From NCBI GenBank assembly GCA_002179805.1, contig NAVB01001017.1, positions 1 to 28,646 on the forward strand: a stretch of DNA of 28,646 nucleotides. The letters are read 5' to 3'. The DNA is from Acanthamoeba lenticulata (Eukaryota; Discosea; Longamoebia; Acanthamoebidae). Shown piece by piece: positions 1-9,144 of this stretch. The first letter of the stretch is position 1, and each line of letters starts with the position of its first letter. The notes below the pieces were generated by a model. The model did no database searches. It saw only the letters and a list, made by a program, of their open reading frames with translations, and was not told the origin of the DNA. A program made the position numbers and the translations under genes.

Positions 1-29
1 AAAAGGGTTAATGATATTTGTAAAAGATA

Positions 30-101
30 TTGCCCCACCCAGATTTGAACTAGGGTCCTAGGTACCAGAAACCCATATGCTGCCAACTACACCATGAGAT
101 G
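30..101 (-). tRNA. tRNA-Gln (CTG), acceptor stem degenerate
   Basis: The minus strand folds as a tRNA. The D stem (GTGT/GCAT), anticodon stem (TGGGT/ACCTA) and T stem (CCTAG/CTGGG) pair, and the T loop is TTCAAAT. The seven-base anticodon loop TTCTGGT centres on CTG, which is Gln. A run of T (complement of 22-25) follows the 3' end, as for a Pol III terminator. The acceptor stem is poor: positions 1 and 2 (C and A) face A and C, and two of the remaining five pairs are G-T. It may be a decayed copy, or a tRNA that needs 5' repair. There is no intron. Confidence 0.5.
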
Positions 102-280
102 TTGTTGCGTCGCGGATGATTAATAAAAGTACAAAATGCATTTTACATTGTTTCCATTTTTCCCCGTTTTAAACAAAAAAACAACGAGTGATACAATCAG
201 CAAAGGGCTTCTTGGGCATTTCTTGCTGGGCAGCAGTGCTCTGCGCCCAGAGTTGGGCCAGGTTTTGTTGTCGCACGCGT

Positions 281-1772
281 ATGCACCACAAGCACATTCT
301 TGCTCCCCGTTCCAGCAACAACAATGCGCCACAGCGTAAGGCTACAAGTACTAAGTGCCCAGACCAATCTCGTTGGCGCCCCTCGCCACAAGCAGCGCGT
401 GCCCGAACGCATGTCCCTCACAAGGCGCATGTGCTCGATTTAATCGAGCGCTTGGACTTGACCTCATTTACACTCTACTCGACGCTCCACGACGCCGCTC
501 CGCAGGCAGACGACGACAATAGCGCCTCAGAAGTGCCGCCCCTCACTCACCTTTGCCTCCAACACGCCACGGCGGATGAGAAGAGATTCCGCGCCTTGCT
601 GCCGCGCCTCCTCGATGATGAGTACCTGCCCATCGAGATGCGCAACACCATCCTTTCGGCGGTACTCGCCAAAGGCTTCCTCAGGTCGGAGCGCGAGTTG
701 AAGCGCCTGCTCATCCATCCCGACATGGAGGAGCTTGATTTTGCCCACCCCAACTGTCGTGAGCTGGTCAACGATGCGTTCATACGCCAGTTCTTCCCTC
801 ATGCCCCCATCCTCCGAGGTGCCCTCCCCCTCTTCTCTTCCTTTCGCTTTTTTTCGTGTTCCGTTCCCAACCTCGGTCAGCAACAGCTCAACAACAAGAA
901 TAACCACCAGAGATGGACTCGTGGGAGGAGATTACCGCGGCCGACCTCTACCGGTCCCCGCAGGGCTGCCCGCGGCTGGTGCGCCTCTCGCTCGCCGCCT
1001 GCTGGCGCATCTCTGCTCAGCTCCTCCGAGGCACGCACCCGCCTCCTCCTCTGGTCGCCGCGCATGGTCGCGCTCATAATACTGATAATGTGATGCGCCA
1101 GCAGAGGTGCTCAAGTCGTTCGCGCGCCTGTCGGTGCTAGACCTGTCTGGCGTGGCTGTGGAGCTGCTCGACGGCCTGCGCTTCGAGTCGCCGTCGCTCA
1201 CGCAGCTCATCCTCGCACGGATCCGGGGCACGAGCGCCAAGTTCCCCCTGCGCTTCACGCTCGCGACGCCGGCCCTGCACCTTCTCTCGCTGCGTGGCAC
1301 GCCCTACCTGGGCGTCGTCAGTGTCGCCACCGTCGCCTCTGGGCCGGCCGCTGCTGGAGGCCTAGTGGGGGGCGACGTTGCGCCGGCGAGTGGCTGCCTG
1401 CACGCGCTCGACATGTGTGGCGTGCATCTCTACGGCAGCAGCGGGCCCGCGGTGGCGTCGCTGCTGGAGCTGTGCCTCCACAACGCGGCCACACTCAAGG
1501 TCCTGAACCTGGCGCACACCAACACGAAGCCAGTCCTCCTGCAGCGCCTTGGCAGCCTCCATGAGGCCCTGCCCGACCTGCAGCTCGAGGAGGTATCACT
1601 GGCCGCCAACAAGAACCTCTCGACAGAGGCCCTGGTCGAATTCATGCGGGCCTTCCGTGGGTCGCTCCGCCTGCTCGACCTCACGCGCTGTGACGTCCAC
1701 GCGCCCCACATTAGCACCCTTGCCCACTCACTCCAGCCGGCTCACCGCATCACTGTCAGGTCTCTCCCGTGA
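281..1772 (+). CDS. Leucine-rich-repeat protein (three exons)
   Basis: Exons are 281-818, 911-1030 and 1105-1772, giving 441 aa. The start is the only in-frame ATG ahead of the conserved-looking part; the N-terminal 60 residues are low in complexity and uncertain. LRR-like units with L..L.L spacing are visible, for example LVRLSLAACWRIS in exon 2, and LSVLDLSG, LHALDMCGVHL, LKVLNLAHTN, LEEVSLAANKNL and LRLLDLTRCDV in exon 3. This is the short ribonuclease-inhibitor or F-box LRR style. No F-box, kinase or membrane segment is seen. Intron 1 is GT-AG (819-910). Intron 2 (1031-1104) begins with GC rather than GT; splicing there keeps the frame and joins LLR to EVLKSFARL. The specific function is unknown. 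Confidence 0.7.
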
Positions 1773-1902
1773 GTTTCGACAACACTTAATGAACCATGAA
1801 GGAAGTTAATGCATATCGTTGAACAATAAATAACAACTTTATATTAATTTATAAAATTGATTGATTTTTAGATAGCAGAAGTTTTTAGGAAGCACAAAAG
1901 TT

Positions 1903-1974
1903 TTCCGCTGCCGGGAATCGAACCCGGGGCGCATGGGTGAGAACCATAAATGTTACCGACTACACCACAGCGGA
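1903..1974 (-). tRNA. tRNA-Glu (CTC)
   Basis: This is a complete minus-strand cloverleaf of 72 nt. The acceptor stem TCCGCTG/CAGCGGA pairs perfectly with discriminator A. The A box GTGTAGTCGG and B box GGTTCGATTCC are present. The anticodon stem TATGG/CCATG closes the loop TTCTCAC, giving anticodon CTC. A T run lies just downstream on the minus strand. No intron. Confidence 0.95.
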
Positions 1975-2157
1975 TCAGTTACTATATGTAAACGTAATCA
2001 AACATTAATTGTATATGATGAAAACTTTTTGGCAAGTTATACAAATCATCTAGATATAATTATATTATAATTTTATGATATTTTCATTTTTTATTCCAAA
2101 AATATATGAATCTGGTCAGAAAATTGGCAATAATAGTAGATTAAAATAAAAACAGAT

Positions 2158-2230
2158 CTCCCCCGCCGGGATTTGAACCCGGGTCGTCCGCGTGACAGGC
2201 GGAAATGCTAGCCAACTACACCACAGGGGA
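2158..2230 (-). tRNA. tRNA-Asp (GTC)
   Basis: This is a complete minus-strand cloverleaf. The acceptor stem TCCCCTG/CGGGGGA pairs with discriminator G, as usual for tRNA-Asp. The anticodon stem TCCGC/GCGGA closes the loop CTGTCAC, giving anticodon GTC. The B box is GGTTCAAATCC. T-rich termination sequence follows. No intron. Confidence 0.95.
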
Positions 2231-2338
2231 CTTGTTGTTATAAGGCAAAAAGTAACTAATTGTTATAAGAGATGTAGAATCAATCACTACCATTCATAAA
2301 CAATTGGTCTGCGAGTTGCAAGTTTATGTTACAAAAAA

Positions 2339-2411
2339 TGGCCAGTGTGGGGATCGAACCCACGACCTTGGCGTTATTAGCACCACGCTCTACCAACTAA
2401 GCTAACCGGCC
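2339..2411 (-). tRNA. tRNA-Ile (AAT)
   Basis: This is a complete minus-strand cloverleaf. The acceptor stem is GGCCGGT/ACTGGCC with one G-T pair. The anticodon stem TGGTG/CGCCA closes the loop CTAATAA, giving anticodon AAT, the main eukaryotic tRNA-Ile. The B box is GGTTCGATCCC. A T6 run follows directly. It closes a same-strand group of three tRNA genes in AT-rich spacer DNA. Confidence 0.95.
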
Positions 2412-2535
2412 CATTACAATATTGACTGTTGACGAAAAGATGAATCTTTTATGTGCAAAAACAAGCGGAAGGCGTGTTGTTGTGGCCACACGTTTGCACA
2501 CGTTTCTATTCTGCCGGGTGTTTTATTACGTTTCT

Positions 2536-3904
2536 TCACTCGTCCTTAGCGAGGGGCTTCCTAACAAGGAAGAAGTGCATGGGCGTGAAGACGTCCTTCC
2601 GGCCGCCTTCCACAAGATCATCAGCGGTCTCACACAGCATCTGCGAGACCCTCGTGGTGCCCTCAGGCGCGATCTTGAGGTACTCGAGCGTCGACACCGC
2701 CGCGTGGGTGATGGTGCGCCCAATGCGGGTGTGCTTGAAGCCTGATGAGTGCCCCGGTCAGCGAGTCAACAAGATTACAGAAGTGTGCACATGCAGGACA
2801 ACGTACCACTGAGCGAGAAGGAGCCCGAAAGCGAGAGATACCAGGGCGTCTCCGGGTCGGCCTTCTTGGCCAGATCGGTGCAGTCCACGATCTCGAAGCC
2901 AGCCTGCTTGAGGGCGTCCTGGAGGAGTGATGGCTTCTCCAGGTCGGGAAGACCATTGCCCACCTCAATACCTGCGCAACCAGCCCCGCCACAGCGTAAG
3001 GACCCGACCCGACAAGGCCTCCCAAGCGACTCCGCGATTGGCATAAAATAAAGCTACGTTGTGAAAAAAAATGAAATGGCGCCAAGAAAGTTCGATCAAC
3101 TGGTTTGGGGGGGGGGTCGGTAAGAGAGCAAGTACCCTTCTTGATCTTAACGTGGTCGGGGTCGTTCTCGTCGTACGACTCAGTGATGACCCACTCGTAG
3201 GTGGCGTAGAGACCGCCGGGCTTGAGGACGCGGAAGATCTCTGAGTAGACGCCCACCTTGTCGGGTGCGTGGCAAGTGGCCTCGATCGAGTACACCGCAT
3301 CGTAGGTGTTGTCCTGATGAACAAATGATTTTTAATCACGAAATTAGAAATTTGCTTCAATCTGGCGGGAACTATATAAAATCGCAAGTGTTGTCAGTAC
3401 CGCGACGGGCATGTGCATGAAGTCGGCCTTCATGTAGGTCACAAGGTGCTCCAGGCGAGCCTCCTTGGTCAGGATCTTGGCTCGGCCGATCTGGTAATCG
3501 TTGTTGTTGAGACCCACGACGTGGGCCTCGGAGAAGCGAGCAATGCATCGCGCAGGACCGCCCACGCCGCAGCCGACGTCGAGCGCCACCTGACCCTTCT
3601 CGAGGTGCAGGCGATGAGCGAGATACATCTCATGACGAGCAATCGAAGCCTCGAACGATTCCCAACGGTGACGAGGCGCGAAGTGGAACGATTGGCCCCA
3701 GCCGTACTCGTAGAAGTTGGTCACAAGGTCGTAGAATGAGTTAACGAGGGTCTCATACTTCTGCTTGCGCTCCTCCACGCTGGCGTCTTCCGATTGGAAA
3801 AGCTTCATGTAGCCGTCGACCTCCTTCTTGACCTGGTCGCGGGCCATCGACTCGTAGTTGATGATGGCTCCCGCCCGCTTGTTGTCTCCCTCCATGGCCA
3901 GCAT
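2536..3904 (-). CDS. SMT1: Sterol C24-methyltransferase (ERG6/SMT family)
   Basis: Minus-strand exons are 3904-3401, 3313-3136, 2971-2807 and 2741-2536, giving 350 aa, normal for the family. The enzyme moves a methyl group from S-adenosylmethionine to C24 of the sterol side chain in ergosterol-type synthesis, at the ER membrane. Diagnostic motifs are the sterol-binding [12 protein letters not shown] (about residues 66-77), the SAM-binding [12 protein letters not shown] (about 109-120), [10 protein letters not shown] (about 176-185), and the C-terminal sterol-methyltransferase domain ending [18 protein letters not shown]. All four exon junctions restore a continuous family alignment. A 3' splice site lies just upstream of the ATG (TTTGGCAG at 3914-3921), so the 5' UTR probably contains an intron with its donor near 4033. 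One intron (2972-3135) holds an unbroken G run. Whether it acts on C24 alone or also C28 cannot be told. Confidence 0.93.
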
Positions 3905-4207
3905 CTTTGCAATCTGCCAAACAAGAAAAGAGATCGAGTTAACCCCTTGTGTCTTGGAGCAACTTGCAGATCGTGTGAAAATTGTGCGAGGACGAAGCAA
4001 TCCAAAAGGATCGACGACGGGAAAGAGAACGTTACCGGTGGGGTTGGTACGCGAGGTGGAAGGGGTGAAAAAGACAAGAGCAGGAGCGGCTGGGCCAGCG
4101 AAATGGAGCGCCCGTATTACTTGGCCGCGTCATTTCGGGTGGTTTTATTCTTGTTGCGATTGGGCAAAGTAGGCCTTATTTTGGCAAACCGCCAGCAAGC
4201 GTGGCAA

Positions 4208-4228
4208 GTGTCTCTGCCGCAGAGACAC
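4208..4228. repeat. Perfect 9-bp inverted repeat with 3-bp spacer
   Basis: GTGTCTCTG and CAGAGACAC flank CCG. It lies about 300 bp upstream of the sterol methyltransferase ATG and just past the end of the broken Rho gene, in a non-coding stretch (3905-4273) that otherwise shows only the presumed 5' UTR of the methyltransferase. It could be a protein-binding palindrome or a hairpin in RNA. Confidence 0.5.
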
Positions 4229-4273
4229 GCGGCGCTCAGCACCATTAGTTTGGGGCTAAGAAGAGGTAATTTT

Positions 4274-4898
4274 TCAAATTCGAATGGCTTCGTGTTGCTG
4301 AAAGGAAAACGGACAGCCTCCACGCTTTACATTCTTGTGCGTGAGTGCCGAGCATTCTAGAACACTTGACGGCGCCAATCTCCTGCGCGAGCTTGTCCCC
4401 TGGTCCGGCTCGATGGGCTGCAAGCCTAGCCCGCGGCCAAGGCTCTTCAGGGCGTCGTTGTCGGCCTTCAGGTCGGCCTTGGTGCCCACCAGCAACTTGG
4501 CTGTGGCAGGGCTGAGACGTTCGACATCTTGGGCCCACTTGGTGCGGACCCGCTCGAACGAGGACGTTTGGGACGTGACGGAGAAACAGATGAGGAAGAT
4601 GTCTGTGTCAGGATACGGCGGCGGACGAAGACAGCAACTGTCTTCATGGGCTGTGTACCATAGGTTCATCTGGACGGTCTTATTGTCAACTATGATTTTG
4701 GCTGCAGTCGTGTCGTGTCGTGTCGTGGACTGTGGGGATGTAAGACTCGAGCCCAGGGAAAGAACCAGTGGAAAAGGTCGTGAGCAGGTAGGTCTTGCCA
4801 ACGCCACTGTCACCCACCACACACTTCACCCTGTGCACCCTTAATTTTTGTTGTGGTCGCCTTCGCCGAACGGACCAGGTCCGCAACTCTCTCTCCAA
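4274..4898 (-). pseudogene. Rho/Rac-type small GTPase, disrupted
   Basis: Read on the minus strand, the fragments follow a Rho-family GTPase in order: P-loop GDSGVGKT, switch I region SYIPTVHD, IIVDNKTVQMNLW, the Rho-typical DIFLICFSVTS, KWAQDVERL, G4 motif VGTKADL, and G5 ECSAL. The frame breaks between PTVHD and AKIIVD, inside four copies of a 5-bp repeat. A second pair of compensating shifts lies between DQG and LECSAL. The G3 motif, normally WDTAGQE, reads WYTAHED and lacks one residue. The 3' end stops at HEAIRI, with no basic tail or CAAX prenylation box. Introns do not explain the breaks. Most likely a decayed Rho paralogue; sequence errors could cause the shifts but not the G3 changes. 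Confidence 0.75.
4707..4726. repeat. Pentanucleotide tandem repeat (GTCGT)x4
   Basis: There are four uninterrupted copies of GTCGT (CGAC-rich on the gene strand) inside the switch I region of the Rho-like gene. Compared with intact Rho proteins, the spacing fits two copies, so an extra 10 bp would account for the frame break. Confidence 0.8.
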
Positions 4899-4957
4899 AG
4901 GGGAGCCGTGAAGAAGAGAAAGAACTCTTTATTATTTAAGGGGTAAGCCAATATGGT

Positions 4958-5350
4958 TCACTGCGGCTTCTTGAGCGACCCTAGGAAAGCATCCCACTCA
5001 GGACTAGCACCACCTGGCATCATAAAGCGCACGCCCTTTGTGGTGAAGACACCTGTTCCCATCTGTCTCTCGGCGCAGTGCTGAGCCACGTCCGCCTTCA
5101 GTCGCTCGAAGTGGTTCACAAATGTCTTCACCAGCGCTGGCGACAACGTGCGCTGCACGCCCTCGCCCCCACTATAAAACAGGCTGCTGCTCCTCTCGGG
5201 CGTCATTGGATTGTAGGTGAAGTGGCCTCCACCGGTGCTCTCATCGACTTGCAGAGTGTACTCATTGTTGCAGCCATCGAGGTAGGTGTATGTGGTCGCC
5301 ATGAGGTTAGTCTTCTTGAGTGCTGGCGCTGTGTTGTTTGTTGAGTCCAT
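4958..5350 (-). CDS. Hypothetical protein, about 130 aa
   Basis: A single open frame without introns ends at TGA 4960-4958. The start at 5350 (MDSTNNTAPALKK) is chosen as the nearest ATG; an in-frame ATG at 5440 would add 30 Cys/Arg-rich residues, and one at 5302 (MATTYTYLDGC) would give a compact domain. The protein is mixed alpha/beta in composition, soluble, with no signal peptide or membrane segment. A central part reads GGHFTYNPMTPE, and a likely helix has VKTFVNHFERLKADVAQHC. I do not recognise the family. The frame has the codon bias of neighbouring genes, and the antisense frames are less convincing. It lies between the broken Rho gene and lumazine synthase, all on the minus strand but as separate genes. 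Confidence 0.6.
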   Translation of the reverse strand: MDSTNNTAPALKKTNLMATTYTYLDGCNNEYTLQVDESTGGGHFTYNPMTPERSSSLFYSGGEGVQRTLSPALVKTFVNHFERLKADVAQHCAERQMGTGVFTTKGVRFMMPGGASPEWDAFLGSLKKPQ

Positions 5351-5517
5351 CTCCGTCTTTACTGAAAAGGCCAAACGCCTGGGCGGAGTGTGGCCAATCC
5401 GCAAGCAGGTGCAAAGGTTGCGACAAAAACAGGACAACAAACTTTAGCATGTTCACGGCCAACCAAGGACAGCCCAACCGGCCCTCAGCAGTGTCACTGA
5501 TGCACGTAGACCACGTA

Positions 5518-6172
5518 TCACAGGCGGGCCTTGTCCGAGAAGGGCAGGGAGTTGGTGCGAAGGGCGGCCATGTTGATGGCTGTGAGGGCTAGCGAGGTAG
5601 GCAGCGGAGACGTCTTGCCGCAGCGGGCCTCGGCCTGCTCAAGCGTGAGGCAATTGAGCACGCCATAGATGACCGGCACCCCCGTGCTCAGCTGCGCGTC
5701 CATCAGCCCTGCGCATTCCGGACGCGGACACAACACACTGGTGAGACGAAGCAAACATGATGTGTGCTCACCGGCCGAACGACAGCGCGGTGTGGACGGC
5801 ACCTTGAGCTACGGCGTTGGAAATGCACTCAAAGTGGAGCGTCTCGCCCTTGATCAGGACGCCGAAGCAGAGGATGACGTCGAACGCGCCAGACTCAGCC
5901 CAGCGCTTGGCGGCGTAGGGCAGCTCGTAGGAACCGGCTACGGCCGGAGCGAACATAACGTTGGAAGCGGCAACGCCGGCCTTGAGGAGCTGCTCGCGCG
6001 TCTGGTCGGCGAGCGAAACGACCAGCTGCTCGTTCCACGCCGTGCGGATGAGGCAGACGCGCAGCCGGGCGATCGCCTCGGCCGTGTCGGGAAGCGGCAC
6101 TCCAAGCGGCTTCTCCTTGCGCTCGTCAAAGGTGCTCACCGCTCCACTTGCGCCACTCTTGTGCGAAGCCAT
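5518..6172 (-). CDS. RIB4: 6,7-dimethyl-8-ribityllumazine synthase
   Basis: Exons are 6172-5803 and 5708-5518, giving 186 aa. The enzyme condenses 5-amino-6-ribitylaminouracil with 3,4-dihydroxy-2-butanone 4-phosphate, the step before riboflavin synthase. Visible signatures are RTAWNEQLV (substrate loop, normally with N/W/F), FAPAVAGSYELPYAA (normally V.GA.E.P), ILCFGVLIKGETLHFECISNAV (the conserved G..I.G.T.H motif, with the catalytic His), and VPVIYGVLNCLTLEQAEAR. The intron (5709-5802) was placed by family alignment: ending exon 1 at NAVAQ restores the usual 14-residue spacing to VPVIYG, whereas the longer open frame inserts extra residues. No transit peptide is evident, so a cytosolic protein is likely. 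It diverges from the Nst1-like gene across 250 bp. Confidence 0.92.
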
Positions 6173-6422
6173 CTCAATCTAATGGATGACTGTTGGGCCG
6201 AGCAAAGATGCAGCGTTTTTTTCTTTTCTTTTCATAATCGCCTTTTCTTCCAGGGAAGGTTAACGTGGGAGCTGATGTGGCAGCTCAACGTGGCCAGCTG
6301 ACCCTTGTGCTGGTGCCCGTAGGAAGTTTTTCGGACATTACTCGAAGCTTTGTGCCATCATGGGCTTCACCATGCTCGCCTTTGTGTGACTCTCACTCCG
6401 CATACCTGTACAAACGACGGCA

Positions 6423-8913
6423 ATGCCGAAGAAGACTTCCGTCCCCTCCCCGGTGAGCTCAAGCTGCCATGGCGAAGAAAGCGCACTCTTGCTTGCGCAC
6501 CACAAGTGTGATTCAAACTGTCCAGCGGCAAGCAGTGTGGCCAAGGCAGTCTGCCGCTACTGGAGCACCCTTGGGCTGGAAGCCCGCCAAGCGCTCACCA
6601 GAGAGAAGAAACACGTCGTCCTCCAGTCCCTACGGAAGAAACATCTCCACACGCGCAACTGCCCATGCTGTCAACACGCCAAGGTGATACACTTCCCCCC
6701 CCCTCTCCGGACCCTTTTCGGACAGTTATTCTACTCGATCGCCTCCTTGTCGTTGTATTTCTACACCAATGGTGCGGTGATCACAGAAGCTGATACAGCG
6801 CTTCTTCTTATGCAGATCTTCTTTGATGGTGGGGCAACCACCTACGAGCGCTTCTGCACGGCCTGGGAGAACCAGCCCGATGACGCAGGACTCATCGACA
6901 TTCACTCGCCGGCCATCATGGGGACTCGTGCCGGTACTTGTTGACGTCACTGCAGAGCTTGTGTGTTGTTTTGTGCTGAACTTTTCCTGCTGGGCACAGA
7001 GGACTCGCAACCAAAGAAAAAGAAGGTGGAGAAGAAGCCCGTCGTGAAGCCTCGACCGCGCGGGGCGAAGCGCACCTTTCTGGACGAGCTCGAGGAGCGA
7101 GAGAACCAGATCCGCGAGCTGGAAGAGCAGCAGCGCGCAAAAGAGCGTCAGCTTGAAGCCCAGCAGAGCAAGGCAGTTGAGCAAGAGCAGGAGCCAAAAT
7201 GCGCAGAGGAGGAGCAAGTGGTCTACGTGGATGTACCCACAATCTTTGGAGAGGCCCTCTCCGTCAAGGTACCCACCTCTCCAAAGAGGCTCCGTGCCAC
7301 CTTCTGGCGACACTGATTGGTTGCCATGTAACCATTTTATCAGGCGGGTGTGATTGGCCTGAAGAATTCAGAGATCACACGGGACGATCTCTGGGAGATG
7401 CTCCTTGAGAGGTTCAGTTTGCCCTTGCTTACGCGTCATACCGACTGATCGCTGACACATCAAACTCCCCCATACAGGGAGATCGAGTGTCAGACAAAGA
7501 ACAAGCAGCACTACAAGCGGTGTGAGGTCTGTTCATCGTACCACGTATTCGAGGTACAACCATTGCATGCCAGCAAGCTCAAAGGCCCTTCAGACAACTG
7601 ACCCTGTTGTTGCAAACCGACTGTGTTGCAGCTGTTCTTGCTTCACACGTTCTACGACAAGGTGAAGCGTGCACAGATGGATGAACTGCGGCGTCAGCAT
7701 GCCGAAGCGTGCGCCCGGATGCTGCTGGAAGAGGAATTCCAGAAGAAGGCCAAACGGACCAAGTACGCTCTCCACCCACATGAAACCAGCGGAGTGCTTG
7801 ATGTTGACTTGTATGCTGCTGGCAACTGTGGCTTGCGTCAGGTCCAAGGCTCGGAGGCGCAAAGAGAGGAAACGGTCGTCGTCTTCTTCGGGGAGCGCCA
7901 GGCCAAAGGAGGAGGACGACGGCGACGACTGCGCGTGCGCCTGTCATGAAGCTGCGAAAACCGAGGACGCCACCGGCCCGGCAGATGACGGCAGCAGCGA
8001 GAGTGGCAACGATCTCAGTGAGGGCGAGGAGGCAGCCGTATCGGGCGACACCAGGCCGGACACTGCCACAAACGAACAGCAGATGGAACAGGACGCCGAA
8101 CAGCACAGCCCAAGCGAGGACGAGGAATTAGAGTCGCCTCAGCAGGATGCCCACAAGGACCAGGGCACTACTCACCAGCCTCCAGAAGACGACGCGCATG
8201 GCTGGACGAAGCAGGTCAGCAAGAAGAAGAGCAAGAAAGCCAACAATGCCAAGGCCGCCAAACTCAACGTGGAGAGCGCCTCAAGCTCCGCCACCCACGG
8301 CCCTGAACTCTGTTGCAGTGGTGATGCCAAGAGCGCAGCGCCGGCGCCCATCACCCGGGCGGTGATCCGCACACCTGCGGCCAAGCCAGCGCCGATCGTC
8401 CCCGGGCCGCCGCCACCGCACTATCCCCACTGGAGCCGGCACTACCACAGCGTGATGCCCAAGAACTGGGTTTGGAAGGCCAAACACAACGGCCGGTCTT
8501 CCGCGGCGGAGGCCGAGGACGAGGCCGAAGCCGTGGCGCGGGCCATTGCAGCCCAAGTGGCCTATGAAGAGCAGCTGCAGCGCGAGCGAAGGGAGAGGCA
8601 GGACCGAGTCCGCAAGGCCGCCGCTGTGCTGCTCGAGGCGGTACGTCGGTGCCACCGCCACGGGCGAGCAGGATGAACACGTGCTTACATGGGTGCGGGA
8701 GGGATGCAGATGGACCAGCCACATGATGCAGAGGACGTGAGCTTCATGAAGGAGCTCCTCCAGGAGCTGAACCAAAAAGCCAACGGCAAGTTCTGCTGTG
8801 ACTGCGTGTTTGCCTCAAGAACGACCTCTTTGTCCTTTAGCAGGTGTGATGCATCACCGATTTGTGGATTCAGAGCTCCGTTTACTCACCAACTCGTGCG
8901 CGTGCTGCAGTGA
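6423..8913 (+). CDS. Nst1-like protein with coiled coil
   Basis: Exons are 6423-6683, 6816-6933, 7000-7268, 7344-7411, 7478-7553, 7632-7762, 7842-8640 and 8710-8913; all phases agree, giving about 641 aa. The N-terminal part (KAVCRYWSTLGLEARQAL, then EKKHVVLQSL and HTRNCPCC) resembles the conserved block of fungal Nst1 and plant relatives: FW..L, a hydrophobic helix, then a Cys-rich turn. Next come a basic PKKKKVEKK stretch (possible nuclear signal), a charged coiled coil (about residues 140-190), a CEVCSSYHVFE motif followed by a helical segment, then a long acidic, Ser-rich disordered region and a second coiled coil. The C-terminus is uncertain: splicing from 8788 or 8819 to a site at 8911 would extend the frame to 9076 with CGCTEPDCGYSHFSG. 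Function unknown beyond the fungal link to salt tolerance. The family call is moderate. Confidence 0.62.
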
Positions 8914-9144
8914 GCCTTGTGGCTGCACAGAGCCAGATTGTGGCTACTCGCACTTCAGTGGCCCATCCTTGTTCAGTGTCGATCCAGTTATGGCAGCATT
9001 TCCTCGTGCGTATCCATCAGCCAGCAGCTTTCCCCCAGCCATCCAGCAGTCCTTTTGTTGGAATGCCTCGATCTAATCATGTATTTAAGCACCAAAAGAG
9101 ATGAGATCTTAAGATGGGTGTGGCCACCTTGGCTCTCTCTCTCT

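Noticed and set aside
1765..1775. GTGAGT at the end of the LRR frame as a further splice donor
   Set aside because: A stop codon overlaps it and no acceptor followed by plausible coding sequence appears before the tRNA genes.
5669..6301. Plus-strand 210-codon frame over lumazine synthase
   Set aside because: The opposite strand has clear lumazine synthase motifs through the same bases.
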